NCBI RefSeq assembly: GCF_002312805.1
Contig: NZ_NMUA01000011.1
Span: forward strand, 62,001-126,000
Source: Sphingobium sp. D43FB
GTDB lineage: Bacteria; Pseudomonadota; Alphaproteobacteria; Sphingomonadales; Sphingomonadaceae
Reading direction: 5' to 3'
Length of the DNA: 64,000 bases
How positions within the stretch are numbered: the stretch's first letter is position 1; each line of letters opens with the position of its first letter. The notes under the pieces were generated by a model. The model was not told the DNA's origin. It saw only the letters and a program-made list of their open reading frames with translations, and did not search any database. Of the stretch, positions 50,005 to 58,755 are shown piece after piece. A program made the position numbers and the translations under genes.

Positions 50005-50418
50005 TCAAGACGTCAGTTCGGCCGTGCGGACCATGTCGGCCTCTGCGGGATAGGCGCCATTCTCATCATGCACTTCGCGGCCGGTAACCGGCGGGTTGAA
50101 GACGCAGACGGTCAGGATGTCGGTTTCGGGGCGCACGATATGGCGATCATGATCGTTGAGCGCATACATGGTGCCTGCGGCCAACTGGTGGGTTTCCCCC
50201 GTGCCCAAATCCTCGATCGTGCCCTTGCCCTTGAGCACCAGCACGGCTTCGAGATGGTTTTGATAATGCATCTTCAGCTCTTTGCCGGCGTACATGGTGG
50301 TGACATGGTATGAGAAACCCATGCCGTCATCCTTGCGCAGCAGGCGGGCGCTTTCCCAGCCGTCGGATTTGACGTTATGGTCGGACTTGCGAATGTCGGT
50401 CAGTTTACGGACGATCAT
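50005..50418 (-). CDS. ectC: Ectoine synthase
   Basis: This 137-residue cupin enzyme closes N-gamma-acetyl-diaminobutyrate to ectoine. [42 protein letters not shown] and [20 protein letters not shown] are the family hallmarks, with metal-binding Glu, Tyr and His residues. It lies 11 bases downstream of ectB. Confidence 0.97.
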   Translation of the reverse strand: MIVRKLTDIRKSDHNVKSDGWESARLLRKDDGMGFSYHVTTMYAGKELKMHYQNHLEAVLVLKGKGTIEDLGTGETHQLAAGTMYALNDHDRHIVRPETDILTVCVFNPPVTGREVHDENGAYPAEADMVRTAELTS

Positions 50419-50429
50419 GCGATATCTCC

Positions 50430-51734
50430 TTATTCCGCCGCCACGCCAAAAGAGGCGGCAAGCGTCTCGCGCACGCTGGTTTCCAGTATGTCGAGACCGG
50501 CCGAAAGGACGGCGTCGTCGATGATGAGCGGGGCGAGCACCTTGACGATTTCGTCATGGGGGCCGCTCGTTTCGATGATGAGGCCGCGCGCGAAGCAGGC
50601 GGCGGTAATGACGGACGCAATCTCGCCCGACCCGACGTCGATGCCGCGCATCATGCCGCGCCCGCGCGTCGTCAGCCCATGTTCACGCGCCATCTTGTCG
50701 AGGCGGCTTTCCAGCAGCGTGCCGCGACGGCGCACATCGGCGGCGAAGCTGTCATTGCTCCAAAAATGGCGCAGGGCGGCCGTTGCTGTGACGAAGGCAT
50801 GGTTGTTGCCGCGGAAGGTACCATTATGCTCGCCGGGCGACCATTGGTCGAGTTCGGCGCGGAACAGCGTGAGCGCAAAGGGCAGGCCCATGCCAGACAG
50901 CGACTTGGCCAGCGTGACGATGTCGGGCGTGAAACCCATATCCTCGAAGCTGAAAAAGCCACCGGTGCGGCCGCAGCCGGCCTGAATATCATCCACGATC
51001 AACAGGGCGCCATGCCGCTTGGCGATTGCGGCAATCTTGCGCAGCCAGGCCGGCGACGCGGCGTTGAGACCACCTTCGCCCTGCACGGTTTCTACCAGGA
51101 TGGCGGCGGGCGCATCCAAGCCGCTGGACGGGTCCGACAGCCGCTGTTCCAAAAGGTCGGCGGTATCGACGTCGGGGCCGTGATAGCCGTCATAGGGTTC
51201 GTGGCTGACATGGCTGAGCGGCACGCCCGCACCACCGCGCTTGGCGGCATTGCCGGTGCAGGCCAGCGCGCCCAACGTCATGCCGTGGAAGCCGTTGGTG
51301 AAGGCGATCACCATTTCGCGGCCGGTAATCTTGCGCGCCAGTTTGATCGCGGCTTCCACCGCATTGGTGCCGGTTGGGCCAGTGAACATCGCGCGATAAT
51401 TCAGCTTGCGCGGCTGGAGGATCACCTCCTCGAAAGTTTCCAGAAAGGCCGCCTTGGCATCGGTATGCAGGTCCAGCCCATGAGTAATCCCGTCGGCCAT
51501 GATATAGTCGAGCAGCGCCTGCTTGAGGATCGGATGGTTATGCCCGTAATTCAGCGTCGAGCAGCCCGATAGAAAATCGAGATAACGCCCCCCCTGATTA
51601 TCGTGCATCCACACATTCTCGGCGCGGTGAAACTGGCGCGGCATCGACCGGGCATAGCTGCGGACGATCGATTCCCGGCGCTCGTAAATGCCGGTATCGG
51701 GAATGATCTGGGTCGGTTTGGGGGTCATTGTCAT
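50430..51734 (-). CDS. ectB: Diaminobutyrate-2-oxoglutarate transaminase
   Basis: This 434-residue PLP aminotransferase converts aspartate semialdehyde and glutamate to 2,4-diaminobutyrate. The PLP lysine is Lys277 in [41 protein letters not shown] and [18 protein letters not shown] are typical. ATG 51734 ([10 protein letters not shown]) is used; ATG 51728 is nearly equal. It follows ectA after 32 bases. Confidence 0.96.
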   Translation of the reverse strand: MTMTPKPTQIIPDTGIYERRESIVRSYARSMPRQFHRAENVWMHDNQGGRYLDFLSGCSTLNYGHNHPILKQALLDYIMADGITHGLDLHTDAKAAFLETFEEVILQPRKLNYRAMFTGPTGTNAVEAAIKLARKITGREMVIAFTNGFHGMTLGALACTGNAAKRGGAGVPLSHVSHEPYDGYHGPDVDTADLLEQRLSDPSSGLDAPAAILVETVQGEGGLNAASPAWLRKIAAIAKRHGALLIVDDIQAGCGRTGGFFSFEDMGFTPDIVTLAKSLSGMGLPFALTLFRAELDQWSPGEHNGTFRGNNHAFVTATAALRHFWSNDSFAADVRRRGTLLESRLDKMAREHGLTTRGRGMMRGIDVGSGEIASVITAACFARGLIIETSGPHDEIVKVLAPLIIDDAVLSAGLDILETSVRETLAASFGVAAE

Positions 51735-51766
51735 GGGGGAAAGTCTCCGAATATCTATGGGCTGGC

Positions 51767-52252
51767 TTAGGAAGAAAGGGCGAAGGGGCCGATCGTCGCT
51801 TGCCACTCGGTTTCATGCGCGCCGGCGAAATGAGCGTCGCGCTCGAACAGCGGGGCTTTGGTCAACTCAGCGCCTAGACGCCGGGCGATCCCATCGAACA
51901 GTGCCCAGGAGGCGGCATTGTCCGGGGTTACCGTGGTGATCAGGTGCGTGACGCCAATGGCCGACGGGCGGTCCAGCAAGGCGGCGATCATGCGCTGCGC
52001 CAGCTTTTCGCCGCGAGCCTCCGCAGCGACGGCGACCTGCCAGATGAAGAAGCAACCGGGGTCGGCGGGCAGGCGATAGCCCGATACCCAGCCGACGATC
52101 TGGCCGTCGCGTTCGGCGACGATGCAGCTATCGGCGAAATGCGTGCATTGCAGCAGGTTGCAATAGGCCGAATTGCCATCGAGTGGCGGGCAGGCGGCGA
52201 TCAGCGCGGTGATGGCAGGGCCGTCCTGCGCCACCGGCATGCGGAAATTCAT
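51767..52252 (-). CDS. ectA: Diaminobutyrate acetyltransferase
   Basis: This 161-residue GNAT enzyme acetylates diaminobutyrate, the second dedicated ectoine step. LDGNSAYCNLLQCTHFADSCIVAE, FIWQVAVAAEARGEKLAQRMIAALL and TTVTPDNAASWALFDGIARRLG are hallmark motifs, the middle one being the acetyl-CoA site. It is the first gene of ectABCD-ask and faces ectR across a 281-base regulatory region. Confidence 0.96.
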   Translation of the reverse strand: MNFRMPVAQDGPAITALIAACPPLDGNSAYCNLLQCTHFADSCIVAERDGQIVGWVSGYRLPADPGCFFIWQVAVAAEARGEKLAQRMIAALLDRPSAIGVTHLITTVTPDNAASWALFDGIARRLGAELTKAPLFERDAHFAGAHETEWQATIGPFALSS

Positions 52253-52320
52253 AACTCGTCCAGTCTCATTCTCAGGGCGCGCAAAATTCCGTGGCGACAG
52301 GACCGTCGCATCGGTTTCAC

Positions 52321-52334
52321 AATCAAATATGATT
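52321..52334. promoter_or_regulatory. Palindrome upstream of ectA
   Basis: AATCA and TGATT flank AATA, a perfect 5-bp inverted repeat about 70 bases before the ectA ATG in an AT-rich stretch. MarR-type regulators bind such A/T-rich palindromes. It is short, so chance occurrence is possible. Confidence 0.4.
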
Positions 52335-52465
52335 AGCCTCCCAAAGTATTTAACTATCTGGGCGAATCCCTTCGCCTCTGTTGCTGCGGCGCAATATATA
52401 CATATGAAAGCGAAATTTTCAACCCTTTGGCCGCAATGCCTTCTCTGTCCGCCGTTTCAGCCTTG

Positions 52466-52494
52466 CATTGTCCTTCATTATATAAAGGAAAATG
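52466..52494. promoter_or_regulatory. Inverted repeat upstream of ectR, candidate autoregulatory operator
   Basis: CATTGTCCTT and AAGGAAAATG are complementary at 9 of 10 positions around the 9-base centre CATTATATA. The site overlaps a likely -10 region and lies 39 bases before the ectR ATG. This position suits repression of ectR by its own product. Confidence 0.6.
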
Positions 52495-52533
52495 ACATTG
52501 GCATGGCACTGCGCAAACGGATAGCTATCAGCC

Positions 52534-53022
52534 ATGGAATCCGACCTTTCGAACCCCACTCTCCAGGCGCTTCGCCGCATTCTGCGCGCGACCGAAATCG
52601 GCAGTCGCAAGCTGGCGACGACCACAGGGCTGACGCCCTCCCAGATGCTGGTCTTGCGCGAAATTGAGGGGCGCGATCAGGCGACGCCGAGCGCCATTGC
52701 GTCCGCTTTGAAATTCAGTCAGGCGACGATCACCAATGTCGTCGATCGGCTCGTGCTATCGGGCCTGGTAACGCGCGAACGCAGCGATCGGGACAAGCGC
52801 CAGATCATGCTCCATGCAACGGCGGCGGGACGGGATGCACTCGCCTGCGCCCCCGACTTGCTGCAGTCCCAATTCACTGACCGCTTCGCGTCACTCGCCG
52901 CCTGGGAACAAGCGATGATCCTCGCCTCGCTGGAGAAATTGAGTCTGATTCTGGGCGCGCAGGATATGGATGTGGCACCACTGCTCGACAGTGGTGCAAT
53001 CGACCGGACGGAGCCGGGCTAA
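52534..53022 (+). CDS. ectR: MarR-family regulator of ectoine genes
   Basis: This 162-residue winged-helix protein has a dimerisation N-terminus and the DNA-binding segment TPSAIASALKFSQATITNVVDRLVLSGLVTRERSDRDKRQIMLHATAAG, the classic MarR helix-turn-helix and wing. Divergent placement from ectA matches EctR repressors known from methylotrophs. It probably senses osmotic state and represses ectABCD. Its stop overlaps the convergent gluconolactonase gene by 4 bases. Confidence 0.9.
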   Translation: MESDLSNPTLQALRRILRATEIGSRKLATTTGLTPSQMLVLREIEGRDQATPSAIASALKFSQATITNVVDRLVLSGLVTRERSDRDKRQIMLHATAAGRDALACAPDLLQSQFTDRFASLAAWEQAMILASLEKLSLILGAQDMDVAPLLDSGAIDRTEPG

Positions 53023-54044
53023 GCGGTGTGCTTCAATCTGATCCGGCATAGTCGATCCGACGATGCCAGAAACAGGCTGCGACCATTTTCCCCGATGCAG
53101 CAATTGGCGACGGCCTTGCCGGTGACGATGATGCCCAGCAACGTCCCATCGGGCATGCAAACATGAACGCCGCCTGGGCCGGTGGCGAATATCCTACCCT
53201 GTCGGTCGGTCTTCACGCCATCGGGCAGGCCCGGCAGGCCTTGGTCTGCCTGCGCCTGCATGTCGTGGAACAGTCGTGCCTCGCCTGGCGTCCCGCTCGC
53301 GTCGAGGGGATAGGCCAATAGATGCGGGAGCTTCCGGTCGGATAACGCCAGATAGAGCGTTCGTTCATCAGGCGACAAGGTGATGCCATTGGGCCGGAAA
53401 CGGCTGCGGTCGATCAGGCTGAGGTGTCCGTCCGGTGCCAGTCGATAGACCCCATTGAAATCCAGTTCGCGCAAAGGCGAGGTATCGGCGTCCTTGAGGC
53501 CGTAAGGCGGGTCAGTGAAATAGATCGCACCGTCTGCGGCGATGACGAGGTCGTTCGGGCTGTTGAAGCGCTTGCCCTCGAACCGATCGACCAGGATGGT
53601 GCGTTCCCGCGTCTTCAGGTTGATCCGCACGATCGCACGGCTGCCACTATCCGCGACAACCAGATGGCCGTTCCGGTCGAGGCGCATCCCGTTGGCACCA
53701 GGCTCGCGAATGCCCGCCGGAACCGCCCCCTGCGCGCCTGATGGGTCGAGGAAAGGCTGCGCACCGTTCCTTGCATCCCAGCGGTAGACGATATTGCTGG
53801 GCGGATCGGAGAAAAGCAGGAAATTGCCGTCCGGCACCCATACCCCGCCTTCTGCCCAGCGATAACCTTCCGCCAGAACCTCCACCTTGGCATCCGCATC
53901 GATGATGGCGTCAAACCGAGGATCGATCCGCGTGACACTGCCGGTAGTGGTCGTCGCCTTTGTGCCGGGCACCATGCTGGTCAGCGCCAGCGCGCCCATG
54001 CCTGCCAGCCATTCACGACGATTGCCATGGATGACATCGGTCAT
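53019..54044 (-). CDS. Gluconolactonase (SMP-30/Gnl family), Tat-type signal
   Basis: This 341-residue six-bladed propeller hydrolase starts with NRREWLAGMGALALTS, a twin-arginine-like signal. Calcium and active-site segments are WAEGGVWVPDGNFLLFSDP (Glu), EPGANGMRLDRNGHLVVAD, SPNDLVIAADGAIYFTDPPYG and the FRPNGITLSPDERTLYLA region. It should open gluconolactone to gluconate in the periplasm. It overlaps the oxidoreductase gene by 4 bases, the pairing seen for gnl and gfo in Zymomonas. Confidence 0.88.
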   Translation of the reverse strand: MTDVIHGNRREWLAGMGALALTSMVPGTKATTTTGSVTRIDPRFDAIIDADAKVEVLAEGYRWAEGGVWVPDGNFLLFSDPPSNIVYRWDARNGAQPFLDPSGAQGAVPAGIREPGANGMRLDRNGHLVVADSGSRAIVRINLKTRERTILVDRFEGKRFNSPNDLVIAADGAIYFTDPPYGLKDADTSPLRELDFNGVYRLAPDGHLSLIDRSRFRPNGITLSPDERTLYLALSDRKLPHLLAYPLDASGTPGEARLFHDMQAQADQGLPGLPDGVKTDRQGRIFATGPGGVHVCMPDGTLLGIIVTGKAVANCCIGENGRSLFLASSDRLCRIRLKHTA

Positions 54045-55150
54045 GCCTTCAAACTCACCCGGCGGCCCTCGCGGGCGGAGCGGTAGATGGCTTCGATGAC
54101 GCGCAGGTCGGCCAGGCCCTCTTCGCCGGGCACGATGACGGGCGTGCCGTTCAGCACCGCTTGCGCGAGATGGTCGAGCTGGCCTGCAAATTGCGTTTTG
54201 GGCCATGGCGGCAGAGTGCGGTCGTTGACCTTTCCGTCCCTGCGGATGCGCATCGCATGGCCGCTATAGGGGGTGGCGGGTTCCATATCGATCCACCCTT
54301 GCGTGCCGATCACGCGATAGCTGTTATGCGCCGAGCTGTAGCTGGAGACGCAGGTCGCCTCGATCCCCGACGGGAAGCGCAGCAGGAAGGTGATGCGGTC
54401 CTCCACGGTGCGGAAGCGCGGGTCGGCGCGGTCGGTCGATTCGATCGCCATGACGTCCACCGGCTCCTCACCGGTCAGATAGCGCACGGCATTGAGGCTG
54501 TAGATGCCGATATCCATCAATGATCCACCGCCCGACAGGGGCTTATCCAGCCGCCATTGGCCCGGCTGGATGGGGAAGCCATGTTCGGCGGTTATGATCC
54601 GCGTCGGCCCGACATGGCCGCCGCGCGCCAGTTCGATCGCCAGCTGATTATGGGGTTCGAAGCGCGATCGATAGCCGATCATCAGCTTTTTGCCCGCCGT
54701 TCGACAGGCCGCGATCATCGCCTCGCATTCGGCGACCGATATCGCCATCGGCTTTTCGCACATCACATGCTTGCCCGCCCGCGCCGCGCGGATCGTATAT
54801 TCGGCGTGCATGCTATTGGGAAGGATGACGTAGACCGCGTCGATATCGGGATTGTCAGCGATGCGGTCGAACGTCTCATAGTTGTAGTGATGCGTCTTGG
54901 GCACGCCATATTGCGCGCCATATTGTTCCAGTTTGGCCGGGGTGCCGCTGACCAGGGCGCTGATCCGGGCATGGTCGCATCCGGCGAAGGCGGGCATGAT
55001 CTGCTTGGTGGCGTAAGAACCCAGCCCGACGATCGCATAGCCGAGCTTGCGGCCGGGCGTGGCCGCCAGCGCGGGCATGCCCGCCGCTGCGATGCCAAGG
55101 CCGACCCCGGCCATTAAGGTCCGTCGCGTCACGATGCCTTCGTCCGTCAT
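54041..55150 (-). CDS. Glucose-fructose oxidoreductase-like Gfo/Idh/MocA protein, Tat-exported
   Basis: This 369-residue protein has a Tat signal (TRRTLMAGVGLGIAAAGMPALA) and an NADP-binding Rossmann fold (GYAIVGLGSYATKQIMPAFAG). Catalytic residues are Lys133 in EKPMAISVAEC, Asp213 and Tyr217 in GGGSLMDIGIY. These segments, with VILPNSMHAEYTIRAARAGKHVMCEKP, match Zymomonas glucose-fructose oxidoreductase closely, as I recall it. That enzyme makes sorbitol and gluconolactone. Only about seven residues separate the predicted cleavage site from the Rossmann strand, so the N-terminal arm that locks NADP in the Zymomonas enzyme is missing. ATG 55150 has AGGAG at ideal spacing. Confidence 0.85.
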   Translation of the reverse strand: MTDEGIVTRRTLMAGVGLGIAAAGMPALAATPGRKLGYAIVGLGSYATKQIMPAFAGCDHARISALVSGTPAKLEQYGAQYGVPKTHHYNYETFDRIADNPDIDAVYVILPNSMHAEYTIRAARAGKHVMCEKPMAISVAECEAMIAACRTAGKKLMIGYRSRFEPHNQLAIELARGGHVGPTRIITAEHGFPIQPGQWRLDKPLSGGGSLMDIGIYSLNAVRYLTGEEPVDVMAIESTDRADPRFRTVEDRITFLLRFPSGIEATCVSSYSSAHNSYRVIGTQGWIDMEPATPYSGHAMRIRRDGKVNDRTLPPWPKTQFAGQLDHLAQAVLNGTPVIVPGEEGLADLRVIEAIYRSAREGRRVSLKA

Positions 55151-55228
55151 GCTCATCTCCTAAGGGTCGGTTTGCCGATTTGAGGCGAGAATAACCCATA
55201 CAAATGGCAAAGCCCACCCTTTTGCTGA

Positions 55229-55447
55229 TCAGTCCGGCCGAGAGTCGGCGCGATCGCGTGCCGGATAATCCTCCGGGGTCACCGTGCCGACATTGGGTCG
55301 ATCCTCTACCTCTTCCTGCGGCTTTCCGCCACGGGTCCGGGGATCGGGATCGTCATCGCTGGGGATGACGTCGCCCATAGGACCCCGGCGGGGCATCTCT
55401 TCGCCCTGGGCGGCGGCGCGATCGCGCCCGTTTTCATTGCCTGGCAT
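55229..55447 (-). CDS. Small acidic hydrophilic protein
   Basis: This 72-residue protein is rich in Asp, Glu, Arg, Pro and Gly, without hydrophobic stretches (MPGNENGRDRAAAQGEE, DVIPSDDDPDPRTRGG). It is likely disordered. It lies between the oxidoreductase and the alcohol dehydrogenase on the same strand, in a region of stress-type genes. Such small hydrophilic proteins are common among stress-induced genes, but no function is proven. Confidence 0.65.
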   Translation of the reverse strand: MPGNENGRDRAAAQGEEMPRRGPMGDVIPSDDDPDPRTRGGKPQEEVEDRPNVGTVTPEDYPARDRADSRPD

Positions 55448-55470
55448 GGTCTGTCTCCAATATATTTGAG

Positions 55471-56673
55471 CTATTCTGCCGCGATGGTCGACGAAGGCGC
55501 GAAATCGGGTTTCAGGACGATCTTGGTCACTTCATTCTGATTGTCGTGAAACATCTTGTAGCCCTTGGGGGCATCTTCTAGGCTCATGCGATGGGAAATG
55601 AGGAAGGTCGTGTCGATCTGGCCTTCGACGATCGCGTTGAGCAGCGCGGGCATATAATGTTGCACGCTGGTCTGGCCGGTCTTGAGCGTCAGCCCCTTTT
55701 CCATGAACGCGCCCAAGGGGAATTTATCGACGAAGCCGCCATAGACGGCGGGCATCGAGACGCGGCCCCCCTTGCGACAGGCGTGGATCGCCTGGCGGAT
55801 CGAATGGATGCGGTCGGTGCCCAGGAACAGCGACGCCTTGATCTGATCGACGACATTATCGACGAAGAATCCATGGGCTTCGAGGCCGACCGCGTCGATC
55901 ACAGCGTCGGGACCGATGCCGCCGGTCATTTCCATCAGCGCTTCATAGGTTTTCGATTCCTCGAAATTGATCGTCTCGGCGCCGAAGCGTCTGGCCAGTT
56001 CCAGCCGGTGCGGGAAATGGTCGATGGCGATGACGCGGTGCGCGCCCATCAGGAAGGCCGATTGCACCGCGAACAGGCCAACCGGGCCGCAGCCCCAGAC
56101 CGCGACCGTATCGCCGGGTTCGATGTCGGCATTTTCCGCCGCCTGCCATCCAGTGGGCAGGATGTCCGACAGGAACAGGACTTCGTCGTCGGTCAGTCCG
56201 TCGGGGACGACGATCGGGCCGACGTCGCTGAACGGTACGCGGACATATTCCGCCTGGCCACCGGCATAACCGCCGGTCAGATGGCTGTAGCCGAACAGGC
56301 CGGACATGGGCTGGCCATACATTTCCTGGCCGATGTCCTGATTGTCCGCTGGATTGCCATTGTCGCAGGCGGAATATTGATGCTTGCCGCAATGATAGCA
56401 GCTGCCACAGGCGATGGTGAAGGGGACGACGACGCGCTGGCCCTTTTTGAGCGTCGATCCGGGGCCGGTTTCGACCACTTCGCCCATGAACTCATGGCCC
56501 AGAATATCGCCCGCTTTCATGGTGGGGATATAGCCGTCATAGAGATGCAGGTCGGAGCCGCAGATGGCGGTGGACGTGATCTTGATGATCGCATCGCGCG
56601 GATTGAGGATTTCGGGATCGTCGACGGTATCGACGCGCACGTCATGTTTGCCGTGCCAGGTGAGGGCGCGCAT
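55471..56673 (-). CDS. Zinc-dependent alcohol dehydrogenase
   Basis: This is a 400-residue medium-chain dehydrogenase. Catalytic zinc ligands are in [11 protein letters not shown] and [10 protein letters not shown], and four structural-zinc cysteines are in [15 protein letters not shown]. The NAD-binding motif is [15 protein letters not shown], with acidic [10 protein letters not shown] following strand 2, which suggests NAD. It resembles the glutathione-independent formaldehyde dehydrogenase-like group. It may act on aldehydes or polyols. Its stop codon side faces the small hydrophilic gene, and it is followed upstream at 1-base overlap by the SRPBCC gene. Confidence 0.9.
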   Translation of the reverse strand: MRALTWHGKHDVRVDTVDDPEILNPRDAIIKITSTAICGSDLHLYDGYIPTMKAGDILGHEFMGEVVETGPGSTLKKGQRVVVPFTIACGSCYHCGKHQYSACDNGNPADNQDIGQEMYGQPMSGLFGYSHLTGGYAGGQAEYVRVPFSDVGPIVVPDGLTDDEVLFLSDILPTGWQAAENADIEPGDTVAVWGCGPVGLFAVQSAFLMGAHRVIAIDHFPHRLELARRFGAETINFEESKTYEALMEMTGGIGPDAVIDAVGLEAHGFFVDNVVDQIKASLFLGTDRIHSIRQAIHACRKGGRVSMPAVYGGFVDKFPLGAFMEKGLTLKTGQTSVQHYMPALLNAIVEGQIDTTFLISHRMSLEDAPKGYKMFHDNQNEVTKIVLKPDFAPSSTIAAE

Positions 56674-57248
56674 CAGGCTTTCTCCTCTTGCAATTGCTTT
56701 TGGGTCCAGGCGGCCGTGGCGATTTCGCCGGTTTCCATCAGTTGCTTGAACCGGCGAAGGTCGCGGCGCGCCTGAATGGCGGGTTCGCGCTGGAACAGTT
56801 TGGCGACGACCTTGCCAATGATGCCAGCGGGCGGATCATAGGCGATCGTCGCGGTGACGATGGTGCCGCGGTCGCCCGCGTCGCGAAATTCGATGCGGCC
56901 GCTATTGGGCACGTCGGCACCCTCGGTCGAAGCCCAGGCGATCAGTTCGCCCTCGCGCTTGTCGGTGATGACGGCGTCCCATTCGACGGTCTTGCCCGCC
57001 GGTGCCTTGACCACCCAATGGGATCGGGTGTCGGACAGCATGTCGATGCGTTCGACATTGTCCATGAAGGCGGGCAAGTTGGTGAGGTCCGCCCAATAAG
57101 CGAACAATTCGGCACGCGGGCGATTGATGGTGACCGTTCGGCCGAGCAGCGCGTCGCCCTTGGGTTGGGGCAGTGTATCCACCTCCTGCGCGCGCACATC
57201 TTTGTCCTTGGAGGTGGTCGCGGGGGCGTCATCCTGTGCGATCGTCAT
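56673..57248 (-). CDS. SRPBCC (START-like) family protein
   Basis: This 191-residue protein has a disordered charged N-terminus (about residues 1-30), then a lipid-binding-type helix-grip fold: [53 protein letters not shown] and [18 protein letters not shown]. The group is often annotated as polyketide cyclase/dehydrase or Coq10-like. Genes of this type commonly stand beside DUF892 and dehydrogenase genes in stress clusters. The ligand is unknown. Confidence 0.88.
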   Translation of the reverse strand: MTIAQDDAPATTSKDKDVRAQEVDTLPQPKGDALLGRTVTINRPRAELFAYWADLTNLPAFMDNVERIDMLSDTRSHWVVKAPAGKTVEWDAVITDKREGELIAWASTEGADVPNSGRIEFRDAGDRGTIVTATIAYDPPAGIIGKVVAKLFQREPAIQARRDLRRFKQLMETGEIATAAWTQKQLQEEKA

Positions 57249-57321
57249 GGCTGTTCTCCTGTCGTCATGTGCAGAGGGGAAGGGGCTGTCCGCCCGGACG
57301 GGCCGGGCGGACGGCGCGCGA

Positions 57322-57825
57322 TCAGGCGTCTTCGGCTTCCAGATTGACCGAGGTTTCCGCGAGTTTGGTCATGAAGGCGTCGCTTGCGTAGATATCCTTG
57401 GTCGCGTCGCGCAGCTTCTTATTGTCGTCCTTGAGGCCGAGCGCCTTGGCGAAGGCGGCGGCGGTGCCGAACCCGGCGATGCCATAATGGGTCATGCGCT
57501 GATATTGCGCGATGATGAGGACATCGAGGACGGGGCCTTTGTCCGGCCCTTCTTCGATCACATGCTTGGTCGCTTCGGCGGCGAGGCCTTCCATGCCTTT
57601 GCAATGGTCCTTGGAGACTTTTTCATCCTGCCCGGCGATCAATTCTTTCAGGATGGCCGTGTGGCTGGCGATGCCGTCCTGGCTCTTCGTCAGCATGTCC
57701 TTGAGCGCGGCGTCACTGGCTTTGGCGGTGATTTTCTTGATGACCTTGAGCATCTGGTCATTCGCGGACCAAAGGTCTTTCAGTTCGTCGATATAGACGT
57801 CTTGCAGGCTTTCAGGGGTCGACAT
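57322..57825 (-). CDS. DUF892 (YciE/YciF-like) ferritin-like protein
   Basis: This 167-residue four-helix-bundle protein belongs to the DUF892 family: LQDVYIDELKDLWSANDQMLKVIKKI at the start, then SHTAILKELI, MEGLAAEATK and IAQYQRMTHYGIAGFGTAAAFAKALG. Metal ligands would be Glu and His residues of the helices. YciE/YciF are stress-induced proteins in enterobacteria. ATG 57825 (MSTPESLQDVY) is preferred. It heads a minus-strand row of stress-type genes. Confidence 0.9.
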   Translation of the reverse strand: MSTPESLQDVYIDELKDLWSANDQMLKVIKKITAKASDAALKDMLTKSQDGIASHTAILKELIAGQDEKVSKDHCKGMEGLAAEATKHVIEEGPDKGPVLDVLIIAQYQRMTHYGIAGFGTAAAFAKALGLKDDNKKLRDATKDIYASDAFMTKLAETSVNLEAEDA

Positions 57826-57988
57826 CGCTGTTCTCCACATCGCCGGACGGCATGTCCAACATGGGCGTGGAGCGCGTGGGGGCGAGGCGCGGTTCCTGCA
57901 AAACCGCCCAACATGATCTGGATCAATGCGTTTGTTGCAGAGGGGATCTGCGCTTTGGGCGCATCGATCGGGTAAACCGACCGGCTAT

Positions 57989-57998
57989 GGGGGGGGGG
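57989..57998. repeat. Run of ten G
   Basis: Ten consecutive G bases sit directly next to the 3' end of the tRNA-Leu gene. Such homopolymers are prone to length change during replication and to sequencing error. Confidence 0.85.
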
Positions 57999-58085
57999 TG
58001 GTGCGGTCGAGAAGACTCGAACTTCCACGGCCTTTCGGCCACAACGACCTCAACGTTGCGCGTCTACCAGTTCCGCCACGACCGC
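57999..58085 (-). tRNA. tRNA-Leu (anticodon GAG)
   Basis: This is an 87-base class II tRNA read on the minus strand, with encoded CCA. The acceptor stem GCGGTCG pairs with CGACCGC, the D arm has AACTGGTAGACGCG, the anticodon stem CAACG/CGTTG encloses TTGAGGT (anticodon GAG), the variable arm is TGGCCGAAAGGCCG and the T arm has GTTCGAGTC. The long variable arm confirms leucine type. Confidence 0.95.
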
Positions 58086-58202
58086 ACACTCAAAGGGAAA
58101 CCGGCAGGGCCGGCATCTGGTAGGCGGTGGCCATTAGCAAAGGCTTTTGCCCCATGCAACAACCTATCTGCATCTGCGTTATGATTGATGAGATTGGGTC
58201 CA

Positions 58203-58208
58203 TATAAT
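58203..58208 (+). promoter_or_regulatory. Candidate -10 element
   Basis: A perfect TATAAT lies 25 bases before the start of the gene at 58233, with a weak TTATGA 18 bases further upstream as possible -35. Confidence 0.35.
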
Positions 58209-58232
58209 GATTGTGGGAAGGTGAGGCGCGGG

Positions 58233-58751
58233 ATGCCGGGGGAATGGTGGATGATGTCGGGCATGACCCTGGCGGCATCGGTCGCGATGGGATTGGGACT
58301 TGGAAGCTACGTCACCAGCCCGCAGAAAACAGCCGTTCCCGCCGAGGTATGGAGCCCGGACGACGATAATTCCTACGCCGAGGCGGGGCGTGCAGCGTCG
58401 ATGTTCGGAGACAGTGGCACAGGCGACCGGGGACCAGCGGTGATTCGCTGCACCGGTTGCGGCCCGACTTTGACAGAACGGCGCTTTGCCGCCGACATGG
58501 CGGGGATGGACAGTGATGGCCTGATCGAAGGCAGCAGCGACCCGCTCGTACAGGACTATCTGGCGCAGGATTATCCAGTGACCGATGGCTCGCGGATGCA
58601 CGATGCGGCATCGGAAAAGCCGGTCGGACATCCACGATTGGATCGGTCGAAAGTCGCGGTGGCCGACCCTGTGGTGAAACCGGTGCCGATATCACCAGGG
58701 GCAGTGGTGCAGCCGATCATCGTGCCGACGATCGACCACAACCACCCCTGA
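58233..58751 (+). CDS. Hypothetical membrane-anchored protein
   Basis: This 172-residue protein has one N-terminal hydrophobic segment (about residues 9-30) acting as anchor or uncleaved signal. The remainder is polar, with a CTGC motif (VIRCTGCGPTLTERRFAADM) whose two cysteines could bind metal or form a disulfide. A proline-rich C-terminus follows. AAGGTGAGG precedes the ATG at 58233. No family is recognised. Confidence 0.7.
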   Translation: MPGEWWMMSGMTLAASVAMGLGLGSYVTSPQKTAVPAEVWSPDDDNSYAEAGRAASMFGDSGTGDRGPAVIRCTGCGPTLTERRFAADMAGMDSDGLIEGSSDPLVQDYLAQDYPVTDGSRMHDAASEKPVGHPRLDRSKVAVADPVVKPVPISPGAVVQPIIVPTIDHNHP

Positions 58752-58755
58752 CCGC

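Larger units (their letters stand above)
52253..52533. promoter_or_regulatory. Divergent ectA/ectR control region
   Basis: This AT-rich spacer holds the promoters of ectA (leftward) and ectR (rightward). Two candidate operators are seen: AATCA/TGATT around AATA at 52321-52334 and a longer inverted repeat at 52466-52494. No clear sigma-70 hexamer pair could be fixed for ectA. Confidence 0.6.

Noticed and set aside
57249-57950. EcfG general stress promoter before the DUF892 or SRPBCC genes
   Set aside because: A GGAAC occurs near 57892-57896 on the minus strand, but no GTT follows at 16-17 bases.
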